Notes under the pieces: generated by a model
Told to the model about the DNA's origin: nothing
What the model saw: the letters and a program-made list of their open reading frames with translations, nothing else
Databases searched by the model: none
Program-made: the position numbers and the translations under genes
Shown: in pieces, positions 23,501 through 31,396 of the stretch
How positions within the stretch are numbered: position 1 is the first letter of the stretch
Layout: every line of letters begins with the position of its first letter
Assembly: GCA_039583875.1 (NCBI GenBank)
Contig: CM077151.1
Span: forward strand, 120,595,047-120,659,046
From: Platanthera guangdongensis
Taxonomy: Eukaryota; Streptophyta; Magnoliopsida; Asparagales; Orchidaceae
DNA: 64,000 nucleotides
Direction: 5' to 3'

Positions 23501-24594
23501 TTTCTCAGCGGTGATGTCAAAAACACCACCAAAGAAAAAAAAACAGAGCACCAAACAGAATCTTATGAGAATGGATCATTTCAAAGAGATCTATATAACA
23601 AAACCGTAATTATCCTCTTTATAATCATTAAATTACCAATCATGTTGAAATTGAGCTCAGTCACAGCAGCCAAAGCACAACCACCTATTATGGGCAGAAG
23701 TGACAAATATACCGCCGGAGGGAATGTCTCCCCAAGCAAAAACCGAGAAATCAGCACACTAAAGGCTGGCTCCCCGCTCTTAATAATGTGCGTGAATGAT
23801 ACCGCCACCTTTGACATGCTGACAGTAGCAGCAACATGCCCTATTGTATGGGCCACCGCCACCTGGTGCAGGACAACCACATATAACTCACTAAACAACA
23901 AGCAGGATTCGAAATCCAACACCATAATCAAATAATGAAGACAGATTCAGACGTAAAAGAAGTCAACAATCAAGTGAAATCAGCCATGGAAGAGCAGTCC
24001 CCTATCATACTGCATCAGAACTGCAGCAGGAAGAATGGAAGAAAACAGATGAATCGATTTATTAGAGATTTAATCGCATGTTACCGGAAAGAGCGTCTTC
24101 CAGAAATCAAGATCGGTCTTCGGCGCCTCAGCGATCCTGGCGGCCCAGGAGATCAGCATCATGAGAGATCCGCAGGCAAGCGAGAGTGTCGAGGTCAGCC
24201 AAGGGTAAGGGAAGGTGTTCAGTACCTTCTTGTTGTATATATTGAACACTACGTTGAGCGCCCACCAGGTGGCGAAGTAGATCCCGATCTTCACTTTCTG
24301 CGAGGCGGCGGATCGCGGCTGCTCCGCCGCGTTCTCCGAGCTCTCGGCCTTGTAGGCCTCGCACCGGAAGCCCGAGCGATCATCGCGTGATCCTAATGCG
24401 AAACCCTTCAGTGAGGAAGAAGAGCACAAGGGTTTCAGAGAAAACGACGACCGGGAGCGCAACAAGGAGGAGGGAGTCGGCGAGAAAGGAAGCGAGGGAT
24501 AGGAGATCCTTGGCCGGAGCATGGGTGATCCAACCCATGGTAGATCGGCGATGGCAAGAGCCGTCGCCGGAGACTGCTTCAAGGCCGAGATCAT
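2584..24594 (-). CDS. GPT: Plastid glucose-6-phosphate/phosphate translocator, five coding exons
   Basis: The gene encodes an inner-envelope antiporter of the plastid phosphate-translocator family. GPT proteins import glucose-6-phosphate into non-green plastids in exchange for phosphate, feeding starch synthesis and the oxidative pentose phosphate pathway. The exons are 24594-24085, 23862-23637, 22165-21943, 21602-21389 and 2595-2584, giving 394 residues; Arabidopsis GPT proteins are about 388. All junctions are GT-AG and the phases agree (0, 1, 2 and 0). Residues 1 to about 80 are Ser/Arg-rich and look like a transit peptide. The membrane core starts at [10 protein letters not shown] (102-111). 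Family signatures include [15 protein letters not shown] in exon 2, the FVFRNIFSK region in exon 3 and [16 protein letters not shown] (from 352) in exon 4. The protein ends SQAKQ as GPT proteins do. No stop or frameshift is visible. The last intron is 18.8 kb because retrotransposons have inserted in it. Assignment to GPT rather than TPT, PPT or XPT rests on remembered family sequence. Confidence 0.9.
2802..2832. repeat. Left arm of inverted repeat flanking Copia-1
   Basis: CTTCAAATATGAAGGAAATG continuing to CAGT matches the reverse complement of 8302-8325 with one mismatch in 24. The match weakly continues (TACCAA). The arms are separated by the Copia-1 insertion and about 300 bp of older sequence. 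Confidence 0.6.
3126..3309 (-). repeat. Copia-1 3' LTR
   Basis: 184 bp, starts TGTAGAAATGG and ends TTTCCAACA on the plus strand. The pol stop codon (3290-3292) lies about 20 bp inside this LTR. Confidence 0.95.
3290..7399 (-). pseudogene. Copia-1 gag-pol, one frame broken by two stops
   Basis: The polyprotein frame probably starts at the ATG at 7397-7399 (MSTSADS). It carries the gag domain, a CCHC zinc knuckle [14 protein letters not shown] (about 6575-6616), protease [10 protein letters not shown] (about 6345-6375), the pre-integrase motif WHRRLGH with DTCILGK, integrase ([18 protein letters not shown]), RT ([18 protein letters not shown] near 4280) and RNase H ([24 protein letters not shown]). 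All parts are in the same frame. Two nonsense codons interrupt it: TGA at 7082-7084 in gag and TAG at 5834-5836, where family members have Trp after HSDI. No frameshift was seen. Proteins could still act in trans only if supplied by another copy. Confidence 0.9.
3310..3324 (-). other. Copia-1 polypurine tract
   Basis: The minus strand reads TTGCGGGGGAGTG directly before the 3' LTR. It also encodes the last residues of pol (CGGVLE). Confidence 0.8.
7400..8000 (-). repeat. Copia-1 leader with GC-rich imperfect repeats
   Basis: Between the 5' LTR and gag lies about 700 bp of leader. Phrases such as GCGAGCTGGCGGGCTGGAGG and AGACCGCGGCGGACTGG recur at 7420-7760, and a duplicated GCGGACTGGACAAGGGAGGC unit lies at 7936-7995. 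Open frames across it are rich in Ser, Pro and Arg and run in several frames, which fits low-complexity DNA rather than protein. Confidence 0.7.
8091..8103 (-). other. Copia-1 primer binding site (tRNA-iMet)
   Basis: The minus strand reads TGGTATCAGAGCC directly next to the 5' LTR, complementary to the 3' end of initiator Met-tRNA. Confidence 0.93.
8104..8287 (-). repeat. Copia-1 5' LTR
   Basis: 184 bp, identical to the other LTR at 183 of 184 positions. It is the promoter LTR for this minus-strand element and abuts the PBS. Confidence 0.95.
8295..8327. repeat. Right arm of inverted repeat flanking Copia-1
   Basis: ACTGCATTTCCCTCATATTT followed by GAAG pairs with 2802-2825. Before Copia-1 inserted, the two arms would have been about 0.3 kb apart, which fits the ends of an old small fold-back element. 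Confidence 0.55.
8355..8517. repeat. Tandem repeat of 66-72 bp, 2.4 copies
   Basis: Units start CACTAGCAAAA at 8355, 8421 and 8493. Each contains AATGAGATTTGATACCTATA and ends AAACAAG(G/A)CCT(G/A)ATGAGG. The third copy is partial. It lies inside GPT intron 4, outside the retrotransposons. Confidence 0.85.
8745..8969. mobile_element. Small GC-rich MITE candidate
   Basis: The left end is TAGACTTCGTTTGGTTTG. The right end read in reverse complement is TAGACTATATTTGGTTCG, giving imperfect terminal inverted repeats. TTA and TAA-type bases flank it. The interior is GC-rich and non-coding. Superfamily is uncertain. Confidence 0.4.
8970..9778. other. GPT intron 4 remnant, nothing recognised
   Basis: AT-rich, no open frame of note, no repeat or element recognised. 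Confidence 0.5.
9786..9885 (-). repeat. Copia-2 3' LTR
   Basis: 100 bp, TGTCAAATTAGGGC to GATACGGTCTAACA on the plus strand. Confidence 0.9.
9888..9904 (-). other. Copia-2 polypurine tract, a run of 17 G
   Basis: An uninterrupted C17 run on the plus strand (G17 on the element's coding strand) lies beside the 3' LTR. The exact length may be affected by sequencing. Confidence 0.75.
9905..13997 (-). pseudogene. Copia-2 gag-pol remnant
   Basis: Reading leftward from 13997 are gag ([19 protein letters not shown] followed by a stop), a decayed zinc-knuckle region, protease with [11 protein letters not shown] (about 13000-13035), integrase (WHRRLGHPS at about 12640; [14 protein letters not shown]), RT ([18 protein letters not shown] near 10855) and RNase H ([23 protein letters not shown]). 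At least six stops and two frameshifts break it, for example TGA near 10955 after AWFG, a TAA near 10265, and a frame change near 12060. It cannot encode a working polyprotein. Confidence 0.88.
13998..14268 (+). repeat. Chromovirus 5' LTR, truncated
   Basis: Matches 18646-18917 at most positions (TGATGTCGCCGCCCCGCTAC onward) and stops after CCTGCACTTT. The first part is pol coding sequence in the 3' copy. Confidence 0.85.
14269..14348. other. Scrambled deletion junction
   Basis: Short pieces are repeated in shuffled order: CAGAGCACATTC twice, CATTTAGGGACTT twice here and once upstream at 14231-14243, and GACTTGCA twice. This looks like filler made during end-joining repair that removed the rest of the 5' LTR and the start of gag. 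Confidence 0.6.
14421..18784 (+). pseudogene. Chromovirus gag-pol with chromodomain
   Basis: Gag is present from mid-domain ([20 protein letters not shown]) with a zinc knuckle [14 protein letters not shown] (about 14896-14940). A frame change near 15150 leads to protease ([12 protein letters not shown]). RT has the YFDDILVYS core (16237-16263), RNase H has [14 protein letters not shown], and integrase has the HHCC finger (17200-17370) and [16 protein letters not shown] chromodomain-like segment [16 protein letters not shown] lies near 18500. Stops occur at 15859 (TAG), 16135 (TAG) and 16465 (TGA), and a frameshift near 16910. From 16925 to the terminal stop at 18782-18784 the frame is open. 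The last 46 codons lie inside the 3' LTR. Chromodomains guide insertion into marked chromatin. Confidence 0.9.
18646..19740 (+). repeat. Chromovirus 3' LTR
   Basis: Begins TGATGTCGCC inside the pol frame. It contains a TATA-like CTCCTATATAAGGAGCCCC (about 18998) followed by the probable transcribed leader. The right end is inferred from the resumption of Copia-2 gag and may be off by 30 bp. Confidence 0.7.
18995..19020 (+). promoter_or_regulatory. TATA box of chromovirus LTR
   Basis: TATATAAGGAGCCCC follows CTCC. The position inside the LTR fits a retrotransposon core promoter. Confidence 0.5.
19740..19809 (-). pseudogene. Copia-2 gag N terminus, cut off by the chromovirus
   Basis: The minus strand encodes [10 protein letters not shown]...LVKITSI, the usual opening of a Copia gag. 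Its natural continuation ([11 protein letters not shown]) lies 5.7 kb away at 13997. This locates the chromovirus insertion within gag. Confidence 0.65.
20261..20273 (-). other. Copia-2 primer binding site
   Basis: The minus strand reads TGGTATCAGAGGT, the initiator Met-tRNA type with the last two bases diverged. Confidence 0.88.
20274..20373 (-). repeat. Copia-2 5' LTR
   Basis: 100 bp, 92% identical to the copy at 9786-9885. It abuts the PBS. Confidence 0.9.
20374..21386 (-). other. GPT intron 4, proximal part, nothing recognised
   Basis: AT-rich intron sequence. No coding, RNA gene or element recognised. Confidence 0.55.
21389..21602 (-). CDS. GPT: GPT exon 4
   Basis: 214 bp, completing Trp320 and covering residues 321-391. 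The acceptor is GGGTGCAG. The exon encodes [14 protein letters not shown] and the conserved NTMKRISVI motif, whose Lys/Arg pair is typical of phosphate-translocator substrate sites, and ends LYSQ. The donor GTTTCC follows at 21388-21387. Intron 3 (21603-21942) is 340 bp. Confidence 0.93.
21943..22165 (-). CDS. GPT: GPT exon 3
   Basis: 223 bp, completing Gly246 and covering residues 247-319. The acceptor is TTATTTCAG. The product runs [19 protein letters not shown] and on to VGLQFV. It ends GTA-TG before the donor GTAAATG, splitting Trp320. Intron 2 (22166-23636) is 1471 bp with a GT-rich microsatellite. Confidence 0.93.
22939..22971. repeat. GT-rich microsatellite in GPT intron 2
   Basis: GTGTGTATGTGTGTGTGCAT followed by more GT and AT steps. 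Confidence 0.85.
23637..23862 (-). CDS. GPT: GPT exon 2
   Basis: 226 bp, residues 171-245 plus one base of Gly246. It begins after CACCAG with GTG-GCG-GTG (Val-Ala-Val) and continues with [20 protein letters not shown], a family hallmark. It ends ATG-ATT-G before the donor GTAATTT. Intron 1 (23863-24084) is 222 bp. Confidence 0.93.
24085..24594 (-). CDS. GPT: GPT exon 1 (transit peptide and first helices)
   Basis: 510 bp, residues 1-170. The ATG at 24592-24594 opens MISALKQ, and the following Ser/Pro/Arg-rich stretch fits a plastid transit peptide. The mature part begins near residue 80 and enters the membrane at [20 protein letters not shown]. The exon ends TTT-CCG before the donor GTAACATG (24084 leftward), phase 0. 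Confidence 0.92.
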
Positions 24595-24883
24595 GGCGGC
24601 GATAACGATATTCGTTGCGCGTTTCTATGGTTGGCACGACTTCCTCCGACGGCCGATCGTAGCAGGAAAGAATGTCAAATTAGAACGGCCACCCCAGGAG
24701 TAATTTTTAGGTCAGTACACCGCATCATCAACAAGGTCCTGCATCAATGAGGAGTTTGCAAAGGAGGTGAGGCTCACGCAGTTGTGGCTTGTGGCATATA
24801 CTTTTGTGCTCGCGGCCGCGTGGGGGTTAAAAGTAAAAAAATTAAGGTGAACAAAATACGCAATTATTATTGATATTTTATAA
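24595..24883 (-). promoter_or_regulatory. GPT 5' UTR and proximal promoter
   Basis: The 289 bp between the start codon and the fold-back element must hold the 5' UTR and core promoter. On the minus strand AAAGTATATGCC (about 24792-24803) is the best TATA-like motif. The transcription start is not determined. Confidence 0.4.
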
Positions 24884-25300
24884 GGTGATTGTTAACCGCA
24901 ACCCGTTATTTTGTTAGTCCCACCTCAAAATCTCTCAAGTTTTCGCGCATTTTCGAAATACGCATTGTACATGCAATATCAGGAAACGTGTTCAACACGA
25001 AAATTGTAGATATCGACGAGATCTACAACTTTCGTGTTGATCACTTTTTTCTAAAAATGCATGTAAAAGGCGTACTTTGGAAATATGTTCAGGTTTTGCA
25101 CCTTTTCGAAATACGCCTTGTACATGCAATTTCAGGAAACGTGTTCAACACAAAAGTTGTAGATCTCGTCGATATCTACAACTTTAGTGGTGAACATGTT
25201 TCCTGAAATTGCATGTACAAGGCGTATTTGGAAAAGGCGCGAATAATTGGGAGATTTTGGGGTGCGACTAGCCAATTACGGATTGCGGTTAACAATCACC
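24884..25300. mobile_element. 417-bp fold-back element with 8-bp target duplication
   Basis: The ends are GGTGATTGTTAACCGCAA and its inverted copy TTGCGGTTAACAATCACC. Similarity of the two arms continues for more than 100 bp. TTTTATAA flanks both sides (24876-24883 and 25301-25308). The interior holds further palindromes: a hairpin around 24982-25047 centred on GTAGATATCGACGAGATCTA, and a larger one around 25107-25236. There is no coding. The 8-bp duplication fits hAT-type transposition, but the long arms resemble Mutator fold-back elements. Confidence 0.85.
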
Positions 25301-25309
25301 TTTTATAAA

Positions 25310-25470
25310 TGAATATTTGTAACACAAACATATTTGTATTTAAAATAAATATTTGGACTCATAATTCATATTTGAACTAATATATAATTATATTAAGAAA
25401 ATCGATGGAGCCTTTTGAGAGGCGTTAGTTGCACCCGCACACCATGCATGAGGTGTGGATATCCGAACCT
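25310..25470. other. AT-rich spacer, nothing recognised
   Basis: No gene or repeat recognised. Confidence 0.5.
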
Positions 25471-25474
25471 CCCC

Positions 25475-25910
25475 CGATGTAACCAAAATCGTCGTCGCCC
25501 CAAACCGTCATCGCCGTCGCCGCGCCAACAGCCATCATCGTCGCTGCCCCGCCAACCGCCATCGCCGTCGTCGCAAACCGTCATCGTCGTCGACGCAAAC
25601 CGACAACGTCGACGCTACACCGAAATCGTTGTCGTCGCCGTCGTACCAACCGCCATCGTCGCCGCCGCGTCAACCGCCATCGCGACCGCCGCGTCAACCG
25701 CCATCCCCACCGCCGCGTCAACCGCCATCATCGTCGTTGTCTCGCCAACCGCCAGGTCATCGAAAGGATCTCAGACGACTCATCATCGCCGTCATCGTAA
25801 ACTGTCATCGCCGACGCCACACCGAAACTGTCATCGCTGACGTCGCGCCGAAACCGTCATCGCCTCCGCCGCGTCAACCGTCATCGCCGCCGCCGCGCCA
25901 ACTGTTGGTG
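25475..25910. repeat. GC-rich trinucleotide-like repeat
   Basis: Imperfect reiteration of CGTCGTCGC and CCGCCGCGTCAACCGCCATC. Every frame stays open on both strands, which is why long Pro/Ser/Arg-rich open frames appear. No protein family is evident. Confidence 0.8.
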
Positions 25911-26269
25911 TTACCATTGTGATCTGTAAGTGATCAAACATGTATCTTCACTGTCAACTCAATATGAGTCTATCAGGGTCGCACATAAAATTGTGGAAAA
26001 ATTGAGAGATTGGATTTGTATGATATAGCTCATATGATGAGCTGAAAAGACTTGCCTCAGTCAGGCTGAAAGGCGTCGAGTGCTTTGAGACCAGTCAACG
26101 CATTCATCGAGTTGAGGGTTAACTCGTAGAATGGTGGCGTTGAGTGTTGATAGGGATTAACCCCATTTTATAGAAAATAAGAGGTGCACAAAGTTACGCC
26201 CCCATGATCTCCGCCCAAAAAGAGTGGGGATCATGGGTTTGACTGCGCACACGATTACCACACCTGATC

Positions 26270-26730
26270 CTCGCACACCGACCTCACTCTGCATGGTGGG
26301 GTAACCGTTGCACCTCGCAGGCGACGGGCGGCCATAGTCCTCCCTAGACGTCGGCCGCCCGCCCCCGTTCGCACGGTCGGAGGGGCGGCCGGCCGGGCCA
26401 CCCCCTCCTCGGCCGCCCGAGCGACCATGGGGGCGGCCGCCCGAGCCGTCCCCTCCTCGGCCGACCCAAGCGGCCGAGGGGGCGGCCGGCCGAGCCGCCC
26501 CTCTCCTTGGCCGGCGGCGACCAACGGGGCGGCCGCCCGTACGGTTAAAGGGGGAAGCCAACCGGGCGTCGCCCCCCCCCCCCCCCCCCCCCACACTCCT
26601 TGGCCGTCGGCGACCAAAGGGGGGCCGCACCGGCCGCCCCTTTGCTCGGCCGCCTATGCGGTTAAGGGGGCGGCCAACCGAGCACCGCCCCCCCCCCCCC
26701 CCCCCCCGCTCCTTCACCGCCAGCGGCAAA
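26270..26730. repeat. GC-rich imperfect repeats with two long C runs
   Basis: Blocks such as CGGCCGCCCGAGC and CCCCTCCTCGGCCG recur. C21 lies at 26572-26592 and C20 at 26688-26707. Open frames on both strands reflect composition only. Confidence 0.8.
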
Positions 26731-26749
26731 AGGGGCGACTATCACAACC

Positions 26750-28858
26750 CGCATTTTCTCTGTATTAAATAATATGTCAGATTACGAGAAAATACGCACC
26801 GTGATGCCACGTCGTGCAGGAGACAACTGCAGACGCTCAGGCAAAATCTACTCCTAGTACTTTTCATGAAAATTCACGAGTTATAGTTTATAAACATGAT
26901 TTAAATTAAATTTTAATGACTGTGCCCCTCGATTCAATGGATCGACTCGTCCACACTGACAGTATAAATAGAAATACGCAGCGGAAAATACTTAATTTTG
27001 TTTACTTATCATCTCATATGATCATGACAACTAATAATAACACATGATATGCAGACCTCTAAGTTTAGTATATGTATGAAAGAACTTTTATAAACCTTTA
27101 AAATAAAGTGTTATTCACTTTGAAAGATGCTATGAACTGATGGCGTAAATCCTTTTATTTTTTATATTTAAAATATCTAACATGCAATCCTAGCATAAAA
27201 CTTCCCAGAGAGCAAGTACGTTACACAAAACCCGCAAGAAGGTAAACTAGCAGCTAACAAAGTGTCTAATATCGCAACAATTGTGAGTGTCAACAACCTG
27301 ACACAAACTCACAGAAACACAAGAGTATGTCTGAACTAAGTAAAACAAAACTACAACAAACAACTACCTCACGACGGTGAGGTGAAAAGTCACAACTGCA
27401 ACTGCTATGCATAAAACACCAGCTCAAGCTCCACTACCTGCCACTTCTCTGAACCTGAGGCATTTCAAAGACAGAACACCTCAGCAAAAAGGTACAAGTA
27501 GTGGCAGAAAAATAAGCAAAAGTAAACAAAGGTCCATAGGGGTACCAACCCAATACCAACAATACTTAAACTAAAGTACGGAAAGAATATCACATAATAA
27601 AAAAAACACATACCTGAATCGTCACGTATACCAGACTACACCAAACGCACGAAGCTATAAGGTGGAAACATGAAAAAATCATAAGGAAAATTTTAGATAA
27701 TGTATTAGCCACTTGTGAACACCGGAAACGCTCGGTGACTAAGGGGGAAGGCATTTCTGCCAGCGCCCCCAAAGAAATCAAACACTACCAGGAACAAGGG
27801 AGAAGTGGTCTCGCATCCTGACACACCCCCACAGATAAATATCTGGCAACTGTGGTGGGAGATCGCTCCAGCGGTATACCGACAAACACCCAAGCCAAAA
27901 CTCGAGTAGAGTTCCACAAGGTATCAATTTAAAGAAAACTGGCACAGCGGAGGTGGTCTAGTCCACTAACACCCACAGCCTAGAAAGCCATGACTTATAC
28001 CTCGAGACTTGGCACATCGGACTCGACTAGACATCACTAGACTTAAAGAGCGAATTTAAACAAGGTAAATGTGTCATGCCCAAAAAAATCAATTCGACTC
28101 GCCGAACAATCTCGACACACAAGCTTCGCTAACCGGAAACACACTTATCTCGTGAACAATCTTTACGATGAATTTACGAACTTAAATACATTTTACCACA
28201 ACCTACGTAGCGGTTAAGAGACGATCAAAATCGAACTAACGTGAATCGTTCGAGGAAACGCAACACAAATATTATTAGCGATGCTACGTGGTTAGTTTAG
28301 CATAACAAAAATAGTTCTACGAGTGGATTTCAAGTGGAAAAATCAAGACATACATACAAATCAGAACGAATCGAAATGGTCATCGATATTTACAAAAACG
28401 AAGAGCAATCGAAAACGCGATCTAAGCATGACAACATGTCCAAAATAATTTATTAACGAAGATTAGAAGGTTTTTACCATGATCGAAAGAGGAGGGAGGA
28501 GGGAAAAACCACCACTTGCCTTGGTTTTGCCGGAAAAGATCTCTGAATCGCTGCTCGTCGTAGATCAGGGCAAGAGAAGGCGTGAGGAGTTGAAATCTAC
28601 AAGAAAACGGACGAACTATAGGTTAGGGTCAAAAAACCCTAACGAGAAAAGCTCACCAAATGGGAAAAGCTTACCACAATTGCGTAGCTCTCGTCGAGAG
28701 CTTTCCAGATCTATGCTCCATTGAAGATTTCGAACACCGCAGCTCCGTCAACGGCCACAGGAAGATCCACGAAAATCTCGCTCTCGCTCTCAGTCTCTCC
28801 GCTCTGGTTCGGCTCAAATGAAGAAGAAGAAGTTTTGTCTTTTTTTTTATTATTTTTA
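26750..28858. other. Unassigned stretch, possible old LTR-type sequence
   Basis: No protein similarity seen in any frame. The stretch lacks a PBS, PPT or paired ends that I can see. It may be decayed LTR or satellite-like sequence, but nothing supports a firm call. Confidence 0.35.
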
Positions 28859-28881
28859 CATATATATATATATATATAGGT
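28858..28881. repeat. AT dinucleotide microsatellite
   Basis: Alternating TA/AT run at the edge of an unassigned region. Confidence 0.85.
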
Positions 28882-28959
28882 ATAATATTAAGAAAATAGT
28901 AATTATTATACATAATATATTTTTACCTTAAGTGCAAGCGGGCCGGAAACGAAAATAGA

Positions 28960-29060
28960 GGCTTAAGATGACTTCGAATCAAAAAGTGATCAACATAAAA
29001 TTTATAGATCTCATCGAGGCGAACAAATTTCATATTATCCATTTTTAATTTGACATCGTT
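28960..29060. other. Stretch resembling the fold-back element core
   Basis: GTGATCAACATAAAATTTAT followed by AGATCTCATCGA resembles the palindromic core of the element at 24884-25300 (GATCAACACGAAAGTTGTAG...ATCTCGTCGA). It may be a decayed relative. Confidence 0.35.
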
Positions 29061-29128
29061 TTGACTCTCAAAACGGTACCGGAAGTTCGTAAAACACGCA
29101 AGTTGAAAACAATTTAGCGAGAAGTAGT

Positions 29129-29252
29129 GGATTTCTCGAGAAATCAATGGATTTCTCGAGAAATCAATGGATTTCTCGAGAAATCAATGAATTTGGATTT
29201 CTCGAGAAATGCATTGGATTTCCCGAGAAATTAATGGATTTCTCGAGAAATC
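29129..29252. repeat. 20-bp tandem repeat containing a palindrome
   Basis: The unit GGATTTCTCGAGAAATCAAT occurs about six times, with two spacing variants in the middle. Each unit has the perfect 12-bp palindrome TTTCTCGAGAAA (one copy has TTTCCCGAGAAA). Confidence 0.9.
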
Positions 29253-29640
29253 AGTTTTGTCTTTTATTCCTGGATAAAATGACGATACGGGAGGATAAAC
29301 GTACCCCGATTCGAACGAAATTCGCACTGTAGGCGAATATCGAAGCTACGAATCTAACGGCGAAGACAAAACTAAAATCTGATATACCGTTCTCGAGATA
29401 TTAATTTCTAAAGTTTAAGACAAGTGTAAATAATACAAAACTACAAACGCGCACCGAGACTCCAAAACTGCTCGGATCACGACGAAACTTGATGAGCAAG
29501 TCCAAAATTAATTAACTTAATTTTTCAACATGAAAAAATTCAGTTTTCGACGAGGCTACTGACATTCGATTTCAATGGATCCCCCCCTCCCCCCCTTCGC
29601 GTTCACTTTATGCCTGACTAGCATTCCACACAGAACTTGA

Positions 29641-30000
29641 TGTAGAGCGAATCTCCGCGGATTACTTGGAGCGTTGTGATAGTCAGAGGAAGGGAACCTG
29701 TAGCTGGACAGTAGATCGTGGTTGCGCATGTTTTATTATTATCATGTGTCGTTAGTTGCTCGTTATTTTGGATGTGCGCACTTTTGTATGTCCGCCCGTA
29801 TATATAAGAGCTGGAGTTGTTTTGTACAATGGACTTTTGGAAAAAAAATTCCTGAGACCCTATTCCAGGAGTTGGCCGACGCTGCCCGTAGAGGTTAGCT
29901 TTTGTTGTTCTTCTCTTTTCTTGGTGGATTCCAGGAGATCTACTTTGTTTCTTGCACCATGGACGAAGATCTAGGTTAGAGCTGCTATACTGGTGCATCA
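29641..30000 (+). repeat. Lone Copia 5' LTR
   Basis: A stretch beginning TGTAGAGCG and ending GGTGCATCA is followed after two bases by a primer binding site. It has a TATA-like TATATATAAGAGC near 29808. The interior of this plus-strand element is cut off after about 150 bp and no second LTR was found. Confidence 0.65.
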
Positions 30001-30002
30001 AG

Positions 30003-30018
30003 TGGTATCAGAGCTTGG
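30003..30018 (+). other. Primer binding site of the lone Copia LTR
   Basis: TGGTATCAGAGCTTGG matches the initiator Met-tRNA-primed PBS of plant Copia elements. Confidence 0.85.
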
Positions 30019-30169
30019 TGATCTGTTGTGATTTATGGGACACTAACAAACAACAGACATCAGCAACAGCAGCAAGGTGATGTCGAACCATGTCAGAATG
30101 ATTTGGTGGCCATAGCCCATAGATCAGCGCATCGAGCGTCAACTTGACCGAATGAAAACCCCACACGAA

Positions 30170-31383
30170 CACTCAACTCACAGAGATAAACAACAAATAC
30201 CCCAAAAGTGTTTTTTCTAGAACTCTTTTAGCCACAAATTATTCCATCTCAAGAAATAACCATGTAAAAATGGCCCGGCCCAAAAAATCTGCCTAATTAA
30301 GCATGAGCCTCAGCCAAAACAATTTAGGCCCAATTGAAAAAATTGCTTGGTTTCGGCTCGGATGTAGTTATTCTGACTTAAACCCATATCTGGCCAGTCC
30401 AACCAAATGTTGCGAAAGTGAGCAAATAATCCCGACCAGAGCACCTGTTTAAAATTGAGCGAGCAACCTGTGTGACCGCGTTGAGCGGTATGCAAAAGAA
30501 AACAACAATGCAATGCAAAAAATAAATAAAAGCACACAGAAAATTTGTAACATGTAAAACCCAAATCGGGTGAAAAATCACGGGACGATCGAAGTCCAAC
30601 CCGGAAAGCCTCCACTAAAAGTGTGTGAAAAATCACACGCACGGATTACAGGCTTCCCTCCACCGATCCACAAAGGATCTCCACTCCTCCAACACAAGCA
30701 CGATCTACAAAGGATCTACACCACCACAATCTTCCTCTTCCAACAACCACACAAGCACAATGTTCACAAGAGAAAAATAACAAAGGTAGAGAAGTCGTTA
30801 CCCGGACGGATTGAACTTTCCATCCCAACGTCAAAGATGATGTTCCTCCAAAGCCACGAAGAAGGAGGCTATGCACAGACCCTCCCAAACTCAGATTAAG
30901 AGCAAACAGGAAGAAGGCGGCCGGATCTTGCAGTTCCAGCAGATCAGGAAGAGGCAGCCGGTCGGTTCCAGCAAACACAAGGAAAGCGGCCGGCGACTTG
31001 CGATTCCAGCAAAACCACGAACGGAAGAGGCGGCTTCAGCAAACCAGCGAACAAGGAAGATGCCCCCATGGTCCTCTTCGGCTCCGGCGAACAAGAAAGA
31101 GACGGCCGACGGCCGACGGCCCTTGCGGTTCCAGCAAAATCGCGAGAGGAAGAAGGGGGAAGGAGCGGCGCCTTGCGGTTTTCGCGAACAGGAAAAAGAG
31201 GAGAGGGGGCGGACCAACTTTCCTAAACCCTAACTCAATGAGTTATTTTTGGTTTTTTTATGTGTTATATATATATATATATATGTATATGTATATATGT
31301 GGAAAAACATAAGAAAAGAATCATGAGCCGCAACTAGCGCACCCGGTGGTTTTTACTGACTCGGATGGGAACCACACACAACA
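30170..31383 (-). repeat. 3' LTR of Copia-5, left end unresolved
   Basis: The right end is clear: on the minus strand a PPT (GAAGGGGGAAATT) is followed by TGTTGTGTGTGG. The left end is not fixed because the matching LTR is not in the window. An AT microsatellite lies at about 31267-31300. Open frames in it (30310-31312) are not convincing genes. Confidence 0.6.
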
Positions 31384-31396
31384 AATTTCCCCCTTC
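31384..31396 (-). other. Copia-5 polypurine tract
   Basis: The minus strand reads GAAGGGGGAAATT immediately before the LTR start TGTTGTG. Confidence 0.8.

Noticed and set aside
25393..25922. Long open frames on both strands (Pro/Ser/Arg-rich)
   Set aside because: They follow from a CG-rich trinucleotide-like repeat; several frames are open at once and no domain is visible.
26157..26768. Open frames of 113-190 codons on both strands
   Set aside because: Caused by GC-rich low-complexity DNA with long C runs; Gly/Arg- or Pro/Ala-rich with no family match.
30310..31312. Possible small genes of 100-120 codons
   Set aside because: They lie in the LTR of Copia-5, overlap on both strands, and lack any recognised domain.
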